Source: Shimia_B sp038525525 (lineage in GTDB: Bacteria > Pseudomonadota > Alphaproteobacteria > Rhodobacterales > Rhodobacteraceae). From it: 64,000 bases of DNA. The translations under genes and the position numbers were made by a program. The notes under the pieces were generated by a model. The model did not search any database and was not told the DNA's origin. It saw only the letters and a program-made list of their open reading frames with translations. Within the stretch, counting starts at the first letter, position 1, and each line of letters begins with the position of its first letter. Of this stretch, positions 1 through 9,120 are shown piece after piece. The DNA lies in contig JBCBHO010000002.1 of the NCBI GenBank assembly GCA_038525525.1, positions 558,001 through 622,000 on the forward strand, written 5' to 3'.

Positions 1-1285
1 TCGTGGCGGCGATGTCATCGAGCCGCGCGCTCATCTCGATGGCGAGCGAGAACGCCGCCGACAGCTCCGAGAGGTGCGCGCCCACGCCCTGGAGACCGAC
101 GATCGCCTCATCGCTCTCGCGCCAGACGACGCGGATGAACCCCTCTTCGGCATCGCAGGTCATCGCCCGGCCATTGGCCGCGAGGGGAAAGACGCTTTCC
201 GAGGTGCCTTCGATCTCGCCCGGCAGCGCCCCGCATGCGACGATCTCCGGATCGGTGAAACACACGGCCGGGATGGCGCGCTTGTCCCATGCCACCGCGT
301 GTCCCGCGACATGCTCGGCCACCATCTCTCCCTGCGCCATCGCGCGATGGGCGAGCATCGGGTCTCCTGTCACGTCGCCGATGGCATAGATGCCACGCAT
401 CGACGTCTTGCAGTGCTGGTCGATCCGGATGAAAGGCCCGTCCATGGTCAGCGAGAGTTCCTCGAGGCTGATGCCCTTGGTGCGGGGGCGGCGGCCCACC
501 GTCACGAGGACTTTCTCGGCGCTGATGTCGCCCCCGTCTGTCGAAAGCATGCCGTCTGCATGGCCTTCCGCACGGGTCTCAGTGAGAACGGTGACGCCCA
601 ACGCCTCCAACCTCTCCGACACCGGGCGGGTCAGGGCCTCGTCATAGCTCGGCAAGATGCGGGCACCCGCCTCCACGACGGTGACCTGCGCGCCGAGCTT
701 GGCGAAGGCCGTGCCGAGCTCGAGGCCGATATAGCCCCCTCCGACGATAGCGAGGCTTGCCGGCACCTCCGTGAGCGAAAGTGCCTCCGTCGAGGAGATC
801 ACATCACCCCCGAATGGCAGGGAGGGGAGCGCCACGGGGGCCGAGCCCGTCGCGATGACAATGTGCTCTGCGCGGATCTCGCTTTGCGTTCTGTCTTCGT
901 TGCTCACGCGCACTGTCTTGCCATCAACGAAGCGCGCGCGCCCGGTCAAAGAACGGACACCGGCCTTCCGCAGGAGGCCCGACACCCCGGCATTGAGGCG
1001 CACGACGATGCCATCCTTCCACGCCACCGTCTGGCCGAGATCGATCTCCGGCGCGGCCGACTTGATCCCGAGGGGGCTCTGCCCGATGGCGGCGATGCGG
1101 TGAAATTCGTCGGCAGCATGGATCAAGGCCTTCGAGGGAATGCAGCCCACGTTGAGGCAGGTGCCGCCCGGCTTGCCTTCATCGACGATGATCGTATCGA
1201 TCCCGAGCTGGCCCGCGCGGATGGCGCAGACATAGCCACCGGGCCCGGCACCGACGATGAGCAACTTGCATGTCAGATCAGCCAT
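1..1285 (-). CDS. lpdA: Dihydrolipoamide dehydrogenase (E3), 3' end cut by window edge
   Basis: Flavoprotein E3 that reoxidises the dihydrolipoyl arm of E2 with NAD+. The start is the ATG at 1283-1285, directly after the E2 stop. The N-terminus has the FAD dinucleotide fold GAGPGG (residues 12-17) and the redox-active disulfide GGTCLNVGCIPSK with Cys43 and Cys48. A second GGGYIG nucleotide fold and the central-domain GD of the FAD-binding site follow. About 428 codons are visible of a usual ~465. The interface domain is entered, but the catalytic His-Glu pair lies beyond base 1, so it cannot be checked. Last gene seen of the branched-chain oxo-acid dehydrogenase operon, which suggests an E3 dedicated to that complex. 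Family assignment is certain; complex specificity is from context. Confidence 0.95.
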   Translation of the reverse strand, partial: MADLTCKLLIVGAGPGGYVCAIRAGQLGIDTIIVDEGKPGGTCLNVGCIPSKALIHAADEFHRIAAIGQSPLGIKSAAPEIDLGQTVAWKDGIVVRLNAGVSGLLRKAGVRSLTGRARFVDGKTVRVSNEDRTQSEIRAEHIVIATGSAPVALPSLPFGGDVISSTEALSLTEVPASLAIVGGGYIGLELGTAFAKLGAQVTVVEAGARILPSYDEALTRPVSERLEALGVTVLTETRAEGHADGMLSTDGGDISAEKVLVTVGRRPRTKGISLEELSLTMDGPFIRIDQHCKTSMRGIYAIGDVTGDPMLAHRAMAQGEMVAEHVAGHAVAWDKRAIPAVCFTDPEIVACGALPGEIEGTSESVFPLAANGRAMTCDAEEGFIRVVWRESDEAIVGLQGVGAHLSELSAAFSLAIEMSARLDDIAAT

Positions 1286-2557
1286 TCAACCCTCCACGAA
1301 GAGCATGGCCGGGGTCTCCAGCAGCGATTTGAGCTTTTGGACGAAGACCGCCGCATCCCAACCGTCGATCACGCGATGATCGAAGCTGCACGAGAGGTTC
1401 ATCATCCTCCGCGGGCGGAACTGCTGGCCGTCCCAGACAGGGCGGATCTGCATCTTGTTGACGCCGACGATGGCCACCTCCGGGTGATTGATGATGGGCG
1501 TGGTGGCGATCGCGCCCAGTGGCCCGAGCGAGGTGATGGTGATCGTGCTGTCTTGCAACTCCTCCCGGCCGATGGTGCCCTCTCGGGCCGCAGTCGAGAG
1601 CCGCTTCAGCTCGGCGGCATTGTCCCAGAGGCTGCCCGCCTCCGCATGCCGGATCACCGGAACGCTGAGCCCCCCCGGGGTCTGCGTGGCGATGCCGACA
1701 TGGACGCCGCCGTGGCGATGGATCACCCCCGCCTCATCGTCGTAGCGCGCATTCAGGTCGGGCTGTTCGCGGACGGCCTCCACGATGGCACGCATGAGGA
1801 AAGGCAGGAGCGTGAGCTTGGCACGGGTCTCCCCGTGCTTTTCGTTGAGTGCAGCTCGAAGGCTTTCCAGCGCCTCCATCTCGACCTCTTCGACGATGGT
1901 GATGTGGGGTATCTGCCGCTTTGCGATCTGCATCTTGTCGGCGATGCGGCGGCGCATGCCGATCACCCGGATCTCTTCGACGCCCGTATTGCGCCCGCGC
2001 ATGACGCGCCCCTGCTCAATCCCGCCCGTGGCGAGCCATGCGTCGAGATCGGCATGGCTGATGCGCCCGGCGGGCCCAGAGCCGGGCACCTGGCGCAGGT
2101 CGATACCCTCCTGCCGGGCGCGCGCCCGCACCGAAGGCGCCGCCAGCGGCTTTGTGCCCGCGGCGCGGGGGGCTTTGGGGGCGGGTGCCTTTGAGGTGCC
2201 CGCTGTCGAGGGCGGCGCGGCCTCGCTTTCCGGCACGGGTGCGTCCTCGGGCTCAGGTGTCTCTGGTGCGACGTCGGGGCGGGTCGGCTCCGTACCCGGA
2301 GCCTCATTCCCGGCGCCATCGACCTCGATGCGCAGAAGCGTCGCGCCGACGGCGAGGAGCTCTCCGATCTCGCCCCCAAGCTCGGTCACCGTGCCATTCA
2401 CGGAGCACGGCACCTCGACGGCGGCCTTGTCGGTCATGACCGTGGCGAGGATGTCGTCCTCCTTGACCACGTCCCCGGGCGCCACGTGCCACTCGGTTAA
2501 TTCGGCCTCGGCGATGCCCTCTCCGATGTCAGGCAGGCGGATCACATGCATGCCCAT
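1286..2557 (-). CDS. bkdB: Branched-chain 2-oxo acid dehydrogenase E2 (dihydrolipoyl acyltransferase)
   Basis: Core acyltransferase moving the acyl group from lipoamide to CoA. 423 residues: one N-terminal lipoyl domain (1-80) with lipoylation motif TDKAA (Lys44), an Ala/Pro/Glu-rich linker (about 82-137), a peripheral subunit-binding domain (about 138-176, SVRARARQEGIDL), and the catalytic domain ending in DHRVIDG (His394, Asp398). A single lipoyl domain and the Bkd gene order favour a branched-chain E2 over pyruvate or 2-oxoglutarate E2. It abuts the E3 gene at 1285 and lies 3 bp downstream of the E1 beta stop, so it is translated from the same message. No defect visible. Confidence 0.93.
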   Translation of the reverse strand: MGMHVIRLPDIGEGIAEAELTEWHVAPGDVVKEDDILATVMTDKAAVEVPCSVNGTVTELGGEIGELLAVGATLLRIEVDGAGNEAPGTEPTRPDVAPETPEPEDAPVPESEAAPPSTAGTSKAPAPKAPRAAGTKPLAAPSVRARARQEGIDLRQVPGSGPAGRISHADLDAWLATGGIEQGRVMRGRNTGVEEIRVIGMRRRIADKMQIAKRQIPHITIVEEVEMEALESLRAALNEKHGETRAKLTLLPFLMRAIVEAVREQPDLNARYDDEAGVIHRHGGVHVGIATQTPGGLSVPVIRHAEAGSLWDNAAELKRLSTAAREGTIGREELQDSTITITSLGPLGAIATTPIINHPEVAIVGVNKMQIRPVWDGQQFRPRRMMNLSCSFDHRVIDGWDAAVFVQKLKSLLETPAMLFVEG

Positions 2558-2560
2558 CGC

Positions 2561-3574
2561 TTAGTCCTCCATCACTTGCCGGAGGGCCGCGCCGACCCTG
2601 TCGGGACCAGGGAAATACTGCCATTCCTGCGCGTGCGGATAAGGCGTATCCCAGCCGGTCACGCGGATAATCGGAGCCTCCAGGCTGTAGAAGCACTCCT
2701 CCTGCACGAGGCTCGAAAGCTCTGCCCCGTAGCCACAGGTGCGCGTGGCCTCGTGGACGATGACGCAACGCCCGGTCTTGCGCACCGATGCGGTGATCGT
2801 CTCGACATCAAGGGGCAGAAGCGAACGCAGGTCGATCACCTCGGCGTCGATCCCGGTTTCCTCGGCGGCGGCTTCGGCCACGTAGACCATCGTCCCGTAA
2901 GCCAGGACGGTGACGTCCGCGCCCGCGCGCGTGATATTGGCCTTGCCGAGCGGGACGATCTCGTGCCCCTCGGGCACCTCGCCGCGCGCATGCTTCTTCC
3001 AGGTCGTCAGGGGCCGGTCATGGTGGCCGTCGAAGGGGCCATTGTAGAGCCGCTTCGGCTCCAGAAAGATCACCGGATCCGGATCGTCGATCGCCGCCAG
3101 CAGAAGCCCCTTGGCATCCGCAGGGTTCGAGGGCAGCGCCACCTTCAACCCCGACACGTGCGTGAAGATCGCCTCGGGACTCTGGCTATGGGTTTGGCCC
3201 CCGAAGATGCCGCCGCCCGTTGGCATCCGGATCACGATGGGGCAGGTGAAATCACCGTTGGAGCGATGGCGCAGACGCGCGGCCTCCGAGACGATCTGGT
3301 CAAAGGCGGGGTACACGTAGTCGGCAAACTGGATTTCGATCACGGGTTTGAGGCCGTAGGCCGCCATGCCGATCGCCGTGCCGACGATCCCGCTCTCGTT
3401 GATGGGCGCGTCAAAGCAGCGGGATTTCCCGTATTTCTGCTGGAGACCCGCGGTACAGCGGAAGACCCCGCCGAAAAAACCCACATCCTCGCCATAGACC
3501 ACCACGGACGGGTCCGAGGCCATGGCGACATCATGGGCCTCGCGGATCGCTTCGATCATCGTCATCTGGGGCAT
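2561..3574 (-). CDS. bkdA2: Branched-chain 2-oxo acid dehydrogenase E1 component, beta subunit
   Basis: Half of the thiamine-diphosphate decarboxylase that oxidatively decarboxylates the oxo acids of Leu, Ile and Val. The frame is open upstream to 3823, but the start chosen is the ATG at 3572-3574 (MPQMTMIEAIREAH). This lies 2 bp after the E1 alpha stop and matches the E1 beta N-terminus; a longer form would run deep into E1 alpha. 337 residues. Recognisable blocks include YGEDVGFFGGVFRCTAGL, PINESGIVGTAIGMA, and the transketolase C-terminal domain with DLRSLLPLDVETI and HEATRTCGYGAEL. Four-gene BCKDH order with E1 alpha upstream and E2 downstream. Confidence 0.94.
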   Translation of the reverse strand: MPQMTMIEAIREAHDVAMASDPSVVVYGEDVGFFGGVFRCTAGLQQKYGKSRCFDAPINESGIVGTAIGMAAYGLKPVIEIQFADYVYPAFDQIVSEAARLRHRSNGDFTCPIVIRMPTGGGIFGGQTHSQSPEAIFTHVSGLKVALPSNPADAKGLLLAAIDDPDPVIFLEPKRLYNGPFDGHHDRPLTTWKKHARGEVPEGHEIVPLGKANITRAGADVTVLAYGTMVYVAEAAAEETGIDAEVIDLRSLLPLDVETITASVRKTGRCVIVHEATRTCGYGAELSSLVQEECFYSLEAPIIRVTGWDTPYPHAQEWQYFPGPDRVGAALRQVMED

Positions 3575-3576
3575 GG

Positions 3577-4812
3577 TCAGTATCCCGCCTGCTGGCGCTG
3601 CCGCACGAGATGGGCGGGCATCGTCTTGTAGACCCCTTCGAACATGTCTCGCGGTGAGGGCGCCTTGCCGTCGCCGAGGGTCCCCACGGCCTCGGCCTCC
3701 TTCTGCACGGCGATCACCCCGTCCATGATCTCTGCCTCGGCCTGTGTATGACGCTCCTCCGACCAGGCGCCGAGCGTGATAAGGTGCGTCTTGAGGCGCT
3801 CGATCGGGTCTCCGAGGGGCCAAGCCGCGGCCTCTTCGCCCGAGCGGTAGGCGGATGGATCGTCAGACGAGGATTGTCCGCCCGCGCGATAGGTGACATG
3901 CTCGATCAGGGTCGGACCATGGCCCATGCGCGCGCGTTCGGCTGCCCATTTGGCCACGGCGTGCACAGCGAGGTAATCGTTGCCATCCACGCGGATCGAC
4001 GCGATCCCGAAGCCGTGGCCCCGCGCGGCGAAGGTCCCCACCCCGCCGCGGGCAATGCCCTGAAAGGTGGAGATGGCCCACTGGTTGTTGACGATGTTGA
4101 GCACGACCGGCGCGCGGTAGGTGGACGCAAACACCATTGCGGCGTGGAAATCGCTCTCCGCTGTGGAGCCATCGCCGATCCAGCCAGCGGCGATCTTGGT
4201 ATCGCCCGAAATGGCCGATGCCATGGCCCAGCCCACCGATTGCACGAACTGCGTGCCGAGGTTGCCGGAGATCGAGAAGAAGCCATGCGCTTTCGATGTG
4301 TAGAGGATCGGCAATTGCCGCCCGTGCAGCGGATCGTCGGCATTGGAGTAGATCTGGTTCATCATCGTCAGCATCGGGTAGTCGGCCGCGATGAGAAGCC
4401 CCGCCTGCCGGTAGGTGGGGAAGTTCATGTCGCCCGGTTCGAGCGCGCGGGCGAAGGCGCAGCTCACCGCCTCCTCCCCCAGATGCTGCATGTAAAAGCT
4501 CGTCTTGCCCTGCCGCTGGGCCGTGAGCATGCGGGCATCAAACGCGCGCAGCGTCATCATGTGGCGCAGACCGTCGCGCAGGGCCTCCGGTGTGAGCGCG
4601 CCCGCCCATTCTCCGGTGGCCTTGCCCTCCTTGTTCAAGACCCGGACGATGGAAAACGCCATGTCGCGGATGTCATCGGCGGCGACGTCCACCGGCGGCC
4701 GGGGCACCGCCCCCGCCTTGGGGATCTCGAAGTCCGAGAAGTCAGGCGTGTCACCCGGCCTGCAGCCCGGCTCCGGAATGTTGAGCGAGAGGGGCTGCAG
4801 GGGCGTGTTCAT
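3577..4812 (-). CDS. bkdA1: Branched-chain 2-oxo acid dehydrogenase E1 component, alpha subunit
   Basis: Thiamine-diphosphate-binding subunit of BCKDH E1. 411 residues. The ThDP motif runs from GDGSTAESDFHAAM to NIVNNQWAIST, the usual GDG-X~27-NN arrangement. The segment KTSFYMQHLGEEAVSCAFA and the 60-residue N-terminal extension (MNTPLQPLSLNIPEPGCRPG) are typical of the Pseudomonas-type BkdA1 rather than pyruvate dehydrogenase E1 alpha. Its ATG overlaps the leucine dehydrogenase stop by 4 bp (ATGA at 4809-4812), so the two are translationally coupled. No key residue appears missing. Confidence 0.94.
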   Translation of the reverse strand: MNTPLQPLSLNIPEPGCRPGDTPDFSDFEIPKAGAVPRPPVDVAADDIRDMAFSIVRVLNKEGKATGEWAGALTPEALRDGLRHMMTLRAFDARMLTAQRQGKTSFYMQHLGEEAVSCAFARALEPGDMNFPTYRQAGLLIAADYPMLTMMNQIYSNADDPLHGRQLPILYTSKAHGFFSISGNLGTQFVQSVGWAMASAISGDTKIAAGWIGDGSTAESDFHAAMVFASTYRAPVVLNIVNNQWAISTFQGIARGGVGTFAARGHGFGIASIRVDGNDYLAVHAVAKWAAERARMGHGPTLIEHVTYRAGGQSSSDDPSAYRSGEEAAAWPLGDPIERLKTHLITLGAWSEERHTQAEAEIMDGVIAVQKEAEAVGTLGDGKAPSPRDMFEGVYKTMPAHLVRQRQQAGY

Positions 4813-5882
4813 GCTGTGACCTCACGTCCGTTGATCCGTGTTTCGGCGAGAATGCGCGCGACAAGCCCATCCGCCACCGCGGTCGTCGTGCGCCCCGTGG
4901 CTTGTGACATCTCGAGGATTTCCCGAGCGCGCGCAGAGATGTCCTTGAGCCGGGCCCGGCGGTAGCAGTCACCCGCTTTGTGGATTTCACTCGCCACGCT
5001 GATGATGCCGCCGGCATTCACGACGTAATCCGGCAGGTAGCTGATCCCCCGCGCGTGGAGCACCTCGGCGATAGAGTCATCGGCCAGTTGGTTGTTCGCC
5101 GCGCCACAGATGAGCCGCGCAGACAGCCTCTCCACGCTGTCTCGCGTTAGAACGCCGCCCAGCGCGCAGGGTGCGAAAATGTCCATCTCGGCGTCGAAGA
5201 CGGCATCCGGGTCGCAGATCTCCGCGTCGAAACGCTCCCGCGCGTCGCGCAGTGCCCCGTGATTGATATCGGAGACAATGAGATGTGCCCCGGCGGCGTG
5301 GAGCTTCTGGGCCAGCGCCATGCCCACATGGCCGAGGCCCTGCACGAGGACCCGGCGCCCTGTGAGGTCTGCGGTGCCGAACACCTCCCGCGCGCCCACC
5401 TTCTGGCATTGAAAGACCCCCTCGGCGGTAAACGGCGAGGGATCGCCGCTGCCATGGCCACCGATCTCCAGCCCCACGGCGTAGGACGTCTCTTGCGCCA
5501 CTATGGCAATGTCCGCGGGCGATATGCCCACGTCCTCGGCGGTATAGTATTGCCCTCCGAGGCTTTGGACGGCCCGGCCGAAGGCGCGCAGCAATGCGGG
5601 AGACTTGTCCCTCCCTGCGTCGCCGATGATGACCGATTTTCCGCCCCCGAGGCCGAGGCCAGCCAACGCGTTCTTTGCCGTCATGCCCTTGGCGAGGCGG
5701 CACACATCCCGCCTCGCCTCCGCGCGGGAGCCATAGGCCCACATGCGGCATCCCCCTGCGGCGGGTCCGCAAACAGTGGAATGCAGACAGATGTAGGCGG
5801 CCAGCCCGCTCTCGTCGTCTTGGGCAAAGATCAGGCGCTCGTAGCCAGCGGGCGGGGTCTCTTCAGTGAGGGCGAGGGTCAC
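4809..5882 (-). CDS. Leucine (Leu/Val/Ile) dehydrogenase
   Basis: NAD-dependent oxidative deamination of branched-chain amino acids to the oxo acids consumed by the genes downstream. The frame is open to 6128, but the best start is the GTG at 5880-5882, which has AAAGGAG six bases upstream and yields a normal 357-residue enzyme (VTLALTEETPPAGYERL). Glu/Leu/Phe/Val dehydrogenase family signature at GLGLGGGKSVIIGD (Lys82; Lys70 in GMTAKNA), TAEDVG (Asp117), and a Rossmann motif GLGHVG at 182-187. First gene of the bkd operon. Phenylalanine or valine preference cannot be excluded from sequence. Confidence 0.88.
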   Translation of the reverse strand: MTLALTEETPPAGYERLIFAQDDESGLAAYICLHSTVCGPAAGGCRMWAYGSRAEARRDVCRLAKGMTAKNALAGLGLGGGKSVIIGDAGRDKSPALLRAFGRAVQSLGGQYYTAEDVGISPADIAIVAQETSYAVGLEIGGHGSGDPSPFTAEGVFQCQKVGAREVFGTADLTGRRVLVQGLGHVGMALAQKLHAAGAHLIVSDINHGALRDARERFDAEICDPDAVFDAEMDIFAPCALGGVLTRDSVERLSARLICGAANNQLADDSIAEVLHARGISYLPDYVVNAGGIISVASEIHKAGDCYRRARLKDISARAREILEMSQATGRTTTAVADGLVARILAETRINGREVTA

Positions 5883-5975
5883 ACTCTGCTCCTTTCGGCA
5901 CGTGCGCGAGTCCCGACCGAGGATACTGCCAAGCGAGGAGCTAGATAAGTTCGATGTCGTCTGGTATTCGGTCAC

Positions 5976-5995
5976 GTAGTAGCGGAAATCACTAC
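5976..5995. promoter_or_regulatory. Inverted repeat between leucine dehydrogenase and the Lrp-type regulator
   Basis: GTAGT, 10 bases, ACTAC: a perfect 5-bp dyad with a 10-base spacer. It lies in the 130-bp divergent region, 18 bp before the regulator start and 94 bp before the leucine dehydrogenase start. Lrp/AsnC proteins bind short imperfect palindromes of about 15 bp, so this is a reasonable operator candidate. The role is inferred from position only. Confidence 0.4.
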
Positions 5996-6012
5996 AGAAT
6001 AGGTAAGTCATA

Positions 6013-6474
6013 GTGGGATTCACCACAGATAAGATTGACCGCGCCATCATCCGCGCCCTGCAGGAGGATGGCCGTATGGCCCTCGTACAGCTCTCGGAGT
6101 GCGTGGGCCTGTCGCCCACGCCCTGCAAACGCCGGTTGGCCCGGCTCGAGGCATCAGGCGTGATCGCGGGCTACACGGCCCGCATCGACCGAAAGGCGGC
6201 GGGCTTTCCCATCACCGCGTTCGTCTCCGTGGAGCTCGAGCGGCAGGACGCCGAGAAGGTCGCCGAGTTCCAGCGTCAGGTCGCGCTCTTCGACGAGGTC
6301 GTCACCGGCACCCTCATGACGGGCGCCAATGACTTTCTCCTCGAGGTCGCCGTCGAGAGCCTGGAGGAATTCGAGAGCTTCCTGCAGACAAAACTCATGC
6401 GCCTGCCCGGGCTGCGCGTCGTGCGCTCGCGGTTCGGGTTGCGCCAGTTCATCAGCCGCGCCCGCATCCCCTGA
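6013..6474 (+). CDS. Lrp/AsnC-family transcriptional regulator (BkdR-like)
   Basis: 153 residues starting at a GTG. N-terminal AsnC helix-turn-helix (DKIDRAIIRALQEDGRMALVQLSECVGLSPTP, followed by CKRRLARLEASGVI) and a C-terminal RAM ligand-binding domain (about 65-150, with the TGANDFLLEV block). Divergent from leucine dehydrogenase and the bkd genes, the arrangement known for Pseudomonas bkdR. The likely job is leucine- or branched-chain-responsive activation of that operon; the ligand is inferred. Full length for the family. Confidence 0.9.
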   Translation: MGFTTDKIDRAIIRALQEDGRMALVQLSECVGLSPTPCKRRLARLEASGVIAGYTARIDRKAAGFPITAFVSVELERQDAEKVAEFQRQVALFDEVVTGTLMTGANDFLLEVAVESLEEFESFLQTKLMRLPGLRVVRSRFGLRQFISRARIP

Positions 6475-6780
6475 GGCGCGTCCCTCGACGCGAAGCGCGC
6501 AGAGCAGATAATAAGGCAGCGCCTTTCGCGAAATCGCCTCATTTTCCGCAAGGCAATCGCGGATGACACGCCTGACGGGAGAACAGAGCAGCCTCCCTGC
6601 GCCGCGGCAATTCTCAATGGCGGCTTAAGATCAGCGTTAAAATTCTCGCGGAGGTTGAGCTAATTCCGCGAAGCTCACCACCTTCTCGTCACAATCAAGC
6701 CAGCATTCGGCCCCCTCGCGCCCTTCATTAAGAGGCGTGAGGCTCAACGCTTGTGAGCGCCGGGCTGTTGGAGGCAACGG
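6475..6780. other. 306-bp intergenic region upstream of the kinase operon
   Basis: No convincing gene. It is more AT-rich than its neighbours in the middle, around 6620-6665, and carries the TTA/GATCA/GTTAA element listed separately. It ends with GGAGG six bases before the kinase GTG. It probably holds the promoter of the 6781-13979 operon. Confidence 0.6.
6625..6651 (+). promoter_or_regulatory. Candidate shared upstream element, copy 1
   Basis: TTAAGATCAGCGTTAAA then TTCTCGCGG. The core GATCA-NN-GTTAA (6629-6640), preceded by TTA and followed by CGCGG, recurs at 13992-14013 in front of the second part of the same gene cluster. This copy lies about 140 bp before the kinase start. Function unknown; co-regulation is inferred from the match. 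Confidence 0.35.
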
Positions 6781-8133
6781 GTGACTTTTCAGGCTTCGAT
6801 ATCTGAACCAGAGGGCACGAGCGCGGTCGGTGACGAGCTGCCGCCGGGGACCGAGCTCTGCGGCGGGCAGTACGTGATCGAGACGTTCCTCAACGCGGGC
6901 GGGTTCGGCGTCACTTACCTCGCGCGGGACAGCCTGGACCGGAAAGTCGTCATCAAGGAGTGCTTCCCCAACGCGATGTGCTGCCGGGTCGGGGCATCGG
7001 TTCGACTGCGTTCCAATACCTTCGAGGAAGAGTTCACGCGGGCTGTGGATCTCTTCCAGAAGGAGGCGCGTGCCCTCGCACGGCTGCAACATCCCAGCAT
7101 CGTCGGGGTTCACGGCATCTTCGAGGCCAATGACACGGCCTACATGGCGCTCGATTTCGTCAACGGCATGGACCTCTTCGAGCTGATGGCGCGCCATCCC
7201 GGATACCTGACGCCGGACGTGATCGAGGGCATCGTCTCCACGCTGCTCAACGCGCTGAGCTACGTCCACGAGCACGGCATTCTCCACCGCGATATCTCGC
7301 CGGATAATATCCTGCTCGACGCCAACGGCTCGCCCGTGCTCATCGATTTCGGTGCCGCTCGGCAGGGCTCGCGTCAGCACAGCAAGATCGTCTCTCGGGT
7401 CTACACCGTGAAGGACGGCTACTCGCCCCACGAGTTCTACTTCGAGGGCAAGGGCCAATCGCAGGCCTCCGATCTCTACGCGCTCGCCGCGACCGTCGTA
7501 CACTTGATCACCGGGAAGGCACCGCCCAACAGCTCCGTGCGGCTCGGGGCCATCTCCGAGAAAAAGCCCGACCTCTTCCAGCCGCTTTCTGGCCGGATCG
7601 AAGGCTACCGGCCGGAGTTCCTCGCCGCCGTGGACCAGTGCATGAGCCTCTTCGCGCGAGATCGCTTGCAAACGGCGGTGGAGTGGCGAGATGCCATATC
7701 GGGCACGGGGACGGTCGCACTCGCAGGTAAGCCGCCGCCAGTCACCAATCCCGAGCTGATGCAACGGATTTCGGAGCTCGTCGCGCTGAACAATGAGGCC
7801 CTCGCGCGGGAAGCCGAACGCCGCGCCAAGGCTCCTGTCGAAGAAAAGAAGAAGATCGACCCCGAGGAAGAGCGCCGCGCCGCCCAGCGTGCCTACTGGG
7901 CCATCCTCAACGAGGACCCCGAGGAGATCGCCGCGGAGGTACGACGCGAACGGGAGGCGATCGAACGCGCGGAAAAAGCGGCGCGGGACGCCGAAGAGAA
8001 GGCGCGGCGGGAGGAGGAGCGAAAGCGTCGGGAGGAAGCCGAGCGCCAGCAGAAAGCGCTGACCACACCGGGCGTCGAACGCGCGCGCAAACACCGCGCC
8101 TTCCAGACCGCCCCCATGTCCGGAGCTTCATAG
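6781..8133 (+). CDS. Hanks-type Ser/Thr protein kinase with C-terminal coiled coil
   Basis: 450 residues, GTG start with GGAGG six bases upstream. Kinase domain about 30-308: glycine loop LNAGGFGVTY (38-47), catalytic Lys59 in VVIKECFP, Glu95, HRDISPDN (Asp171, Asn176) and DFGAAR (Asp189). All catalytic residues are present, so it should be active. It has the GGFG loop and a KDGYSPHEFY activation-segment end (often SPIEQY in this kinase subfamily). Residues about 325-428 are a highly charged Glu/Arg/Lys segment predicted to be coiled coil. No transmembrane segment, so probably cytosolic. First gene of a cluster with an FHA reader, a PP2C eraser and GTPase-like proteins, its likely partners or substrates. 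Confidence 0.92.
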   Translation: MTFQASISEPEGTSAVGDELPPGTELCGGQYVIETFLNAGGFGVTYLARDSLDRKVVIKECFPNAMCCRVGASVRLRSNTFEEEFTRAVDLFQKEARALARLQHPSIVGVHGIFEANDTAYMALDFVNGMDLFELMARHPGYLTPDVIEGIVSTLLNALSYVHEHGILHRDISPDNILLDANGSPVLIDFGAARQGSRQHSKIVSRVYTVKDGYSPHEFYFEGKGQSQASDLYALAATVVHLITGKAPPNSSVRLGAISEKKPDLFQPLSGRIEGYRPEFLAAVDQCMSLFARDRLQTAVEWRDAISGTGTVALAGKPPPVTNPELMQRISELVALNNEALAREAERRAKAPVEEKKKIDPEEERRAAQRAYWAILNEDPEEIAAEVRREREAIERAEKAARDAEEKARREEERKRREEAERQQKALTTPGVERARKHRAFQTAPMSGAS

Positions 8134-8142
8134 GAGAGCGTA

Positions 8143-9120
8143 ATGCAGGGTATCAGGAATCTCATCGCGCGCCGCCGCCCCACCGCGTCAGGGGGCGAGG
8201 AGGCCGCCCTGCCGGACACGAGGGAGCGCGCGGCAGTTCGCGAAGACGCGGGTTTAGGCGAGGGTCCCACGCGGGCCGAACTACGCCCCCAAACCGTGGA
8301 GCCGCCGAAACCGGCGGACATGCAGGCCAATTCCCTCTTTGAGAAAGCCGATTTCCTCGCACGGGCCATCGACGCGCGGGACCACATCCCCTCCTCGGAG
8401 ATCCCGGTGCAGCAGGGCTACAAGGTGCTTTCGAGTCGGCGCATCACGCGTCCGGCGACCGAAAGCGCGCCGGAGGAAAGGCCAGTGTCGCAGCCCGTGC
8501 GTGCGCGCAAGATCTGGGATGTGGACCCACCGGCGCCGCAGGACCCCCAGCCAGAATCCTCTACGGGAAAACTCCAGTCCCGGCGAACATCAATGGCGCC
8601 GACCAACGCAGCAGCACAAGATCTGCCCCCGGCGCCGCCTACCTCGAAGCGACCGCAATCGAGCCGCGCCAAGACCCGGCTCCTCGGGTTCCACGCCGGT
8701 GAACCGGCCAAGGACATCTTCGCCGGCGACGCAGCCCCGGGAGCGGCGGGCACCGGATCGTTTCCCATCGGCTGGCTTGTCCTCGTCGACGGTCCCGGGC
8801 GAGGCGCGTCCTTCACGCTCCATGCCGGGCTCTCGACGGTGGGCCGGGATCCAGATCAGACGATCTCACTCGATTTCGGCGACGCGGCCATCTCGCGGAG
8901 CCAGCACATCGCCATCGCCTATGACAGCGAAGAGAACCGCACCTTCATCGGCCATGGCGGCAAGCAGAACATCGTGAGGCTCAACGGCAAGCCGCTGCTC
9001 ACGACCGAGGCGCTCGGCGATCGGGACGAGATCAAGATCGGCAAGTCGACGCTTCGCTTCATCGCGCTCTGCGATGCGTCGTTCTCGTGGGATGAACAGA
9101 CGGGGGATGCAGATGAGTGA
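8143..9120 (+). CDS. FHA-domain protein
   Basis: 325 residues. The first ~205 are low-complexity, rich in Pro, Ala and charged residues and likely disordered, with possible phospho-acceptors in RRTSM (149-150) and KTRLLGF (Thr178). The C-terminal FHA domain (about 208-310) keeps the phosphothreonine-binding residues: GRD (234-236), SRSQH (Ser251, Arg252, His255), Asn276 and NGK (281-283). It should therefore bind phosphothreonine, presumably made by the kinase 9 bp upstream. Its stop overlaps the phosphatase start by 8 bp. Role as a phospho-reader adaptor is inferred from domain and context. Confidence 0.9.
   Translation: MQGIRNLIARRRPTASGGEEAALPDTRERAAVREDAGLGEGPTRAELRPQTVEPPKPADMQANSLFEKADFLARAIDARDHIPSSEIPVQQGYKVLSSRRITRPATESAPEERPVSQPVRARKIWDVDPPAPQDPQPESSTGKLQSRRTSMAPTNAAAQDLPPAPPTSKRPQSSRAKTRLLGFHAGEPAKDIFAGDAAPGAAGTGSFPIGWLVLVDGPGRGASFTLHAGLSTVGRDPDQTISLDFGDAAISRSQHIAIAYDSEENRTFIGHGGKQNIVRLNGKPLLTTEALGDRDEIKIGKSTLRFIALCDASFSWDEQTGDADE

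Noticed and set aside
74..2194. Long plus-strand open frame (706 codons) opposite lpdA and E2
   Set aside because: Antisense shadow of two certain genes; high GC suppresses stops. No domain, no ribosome site.
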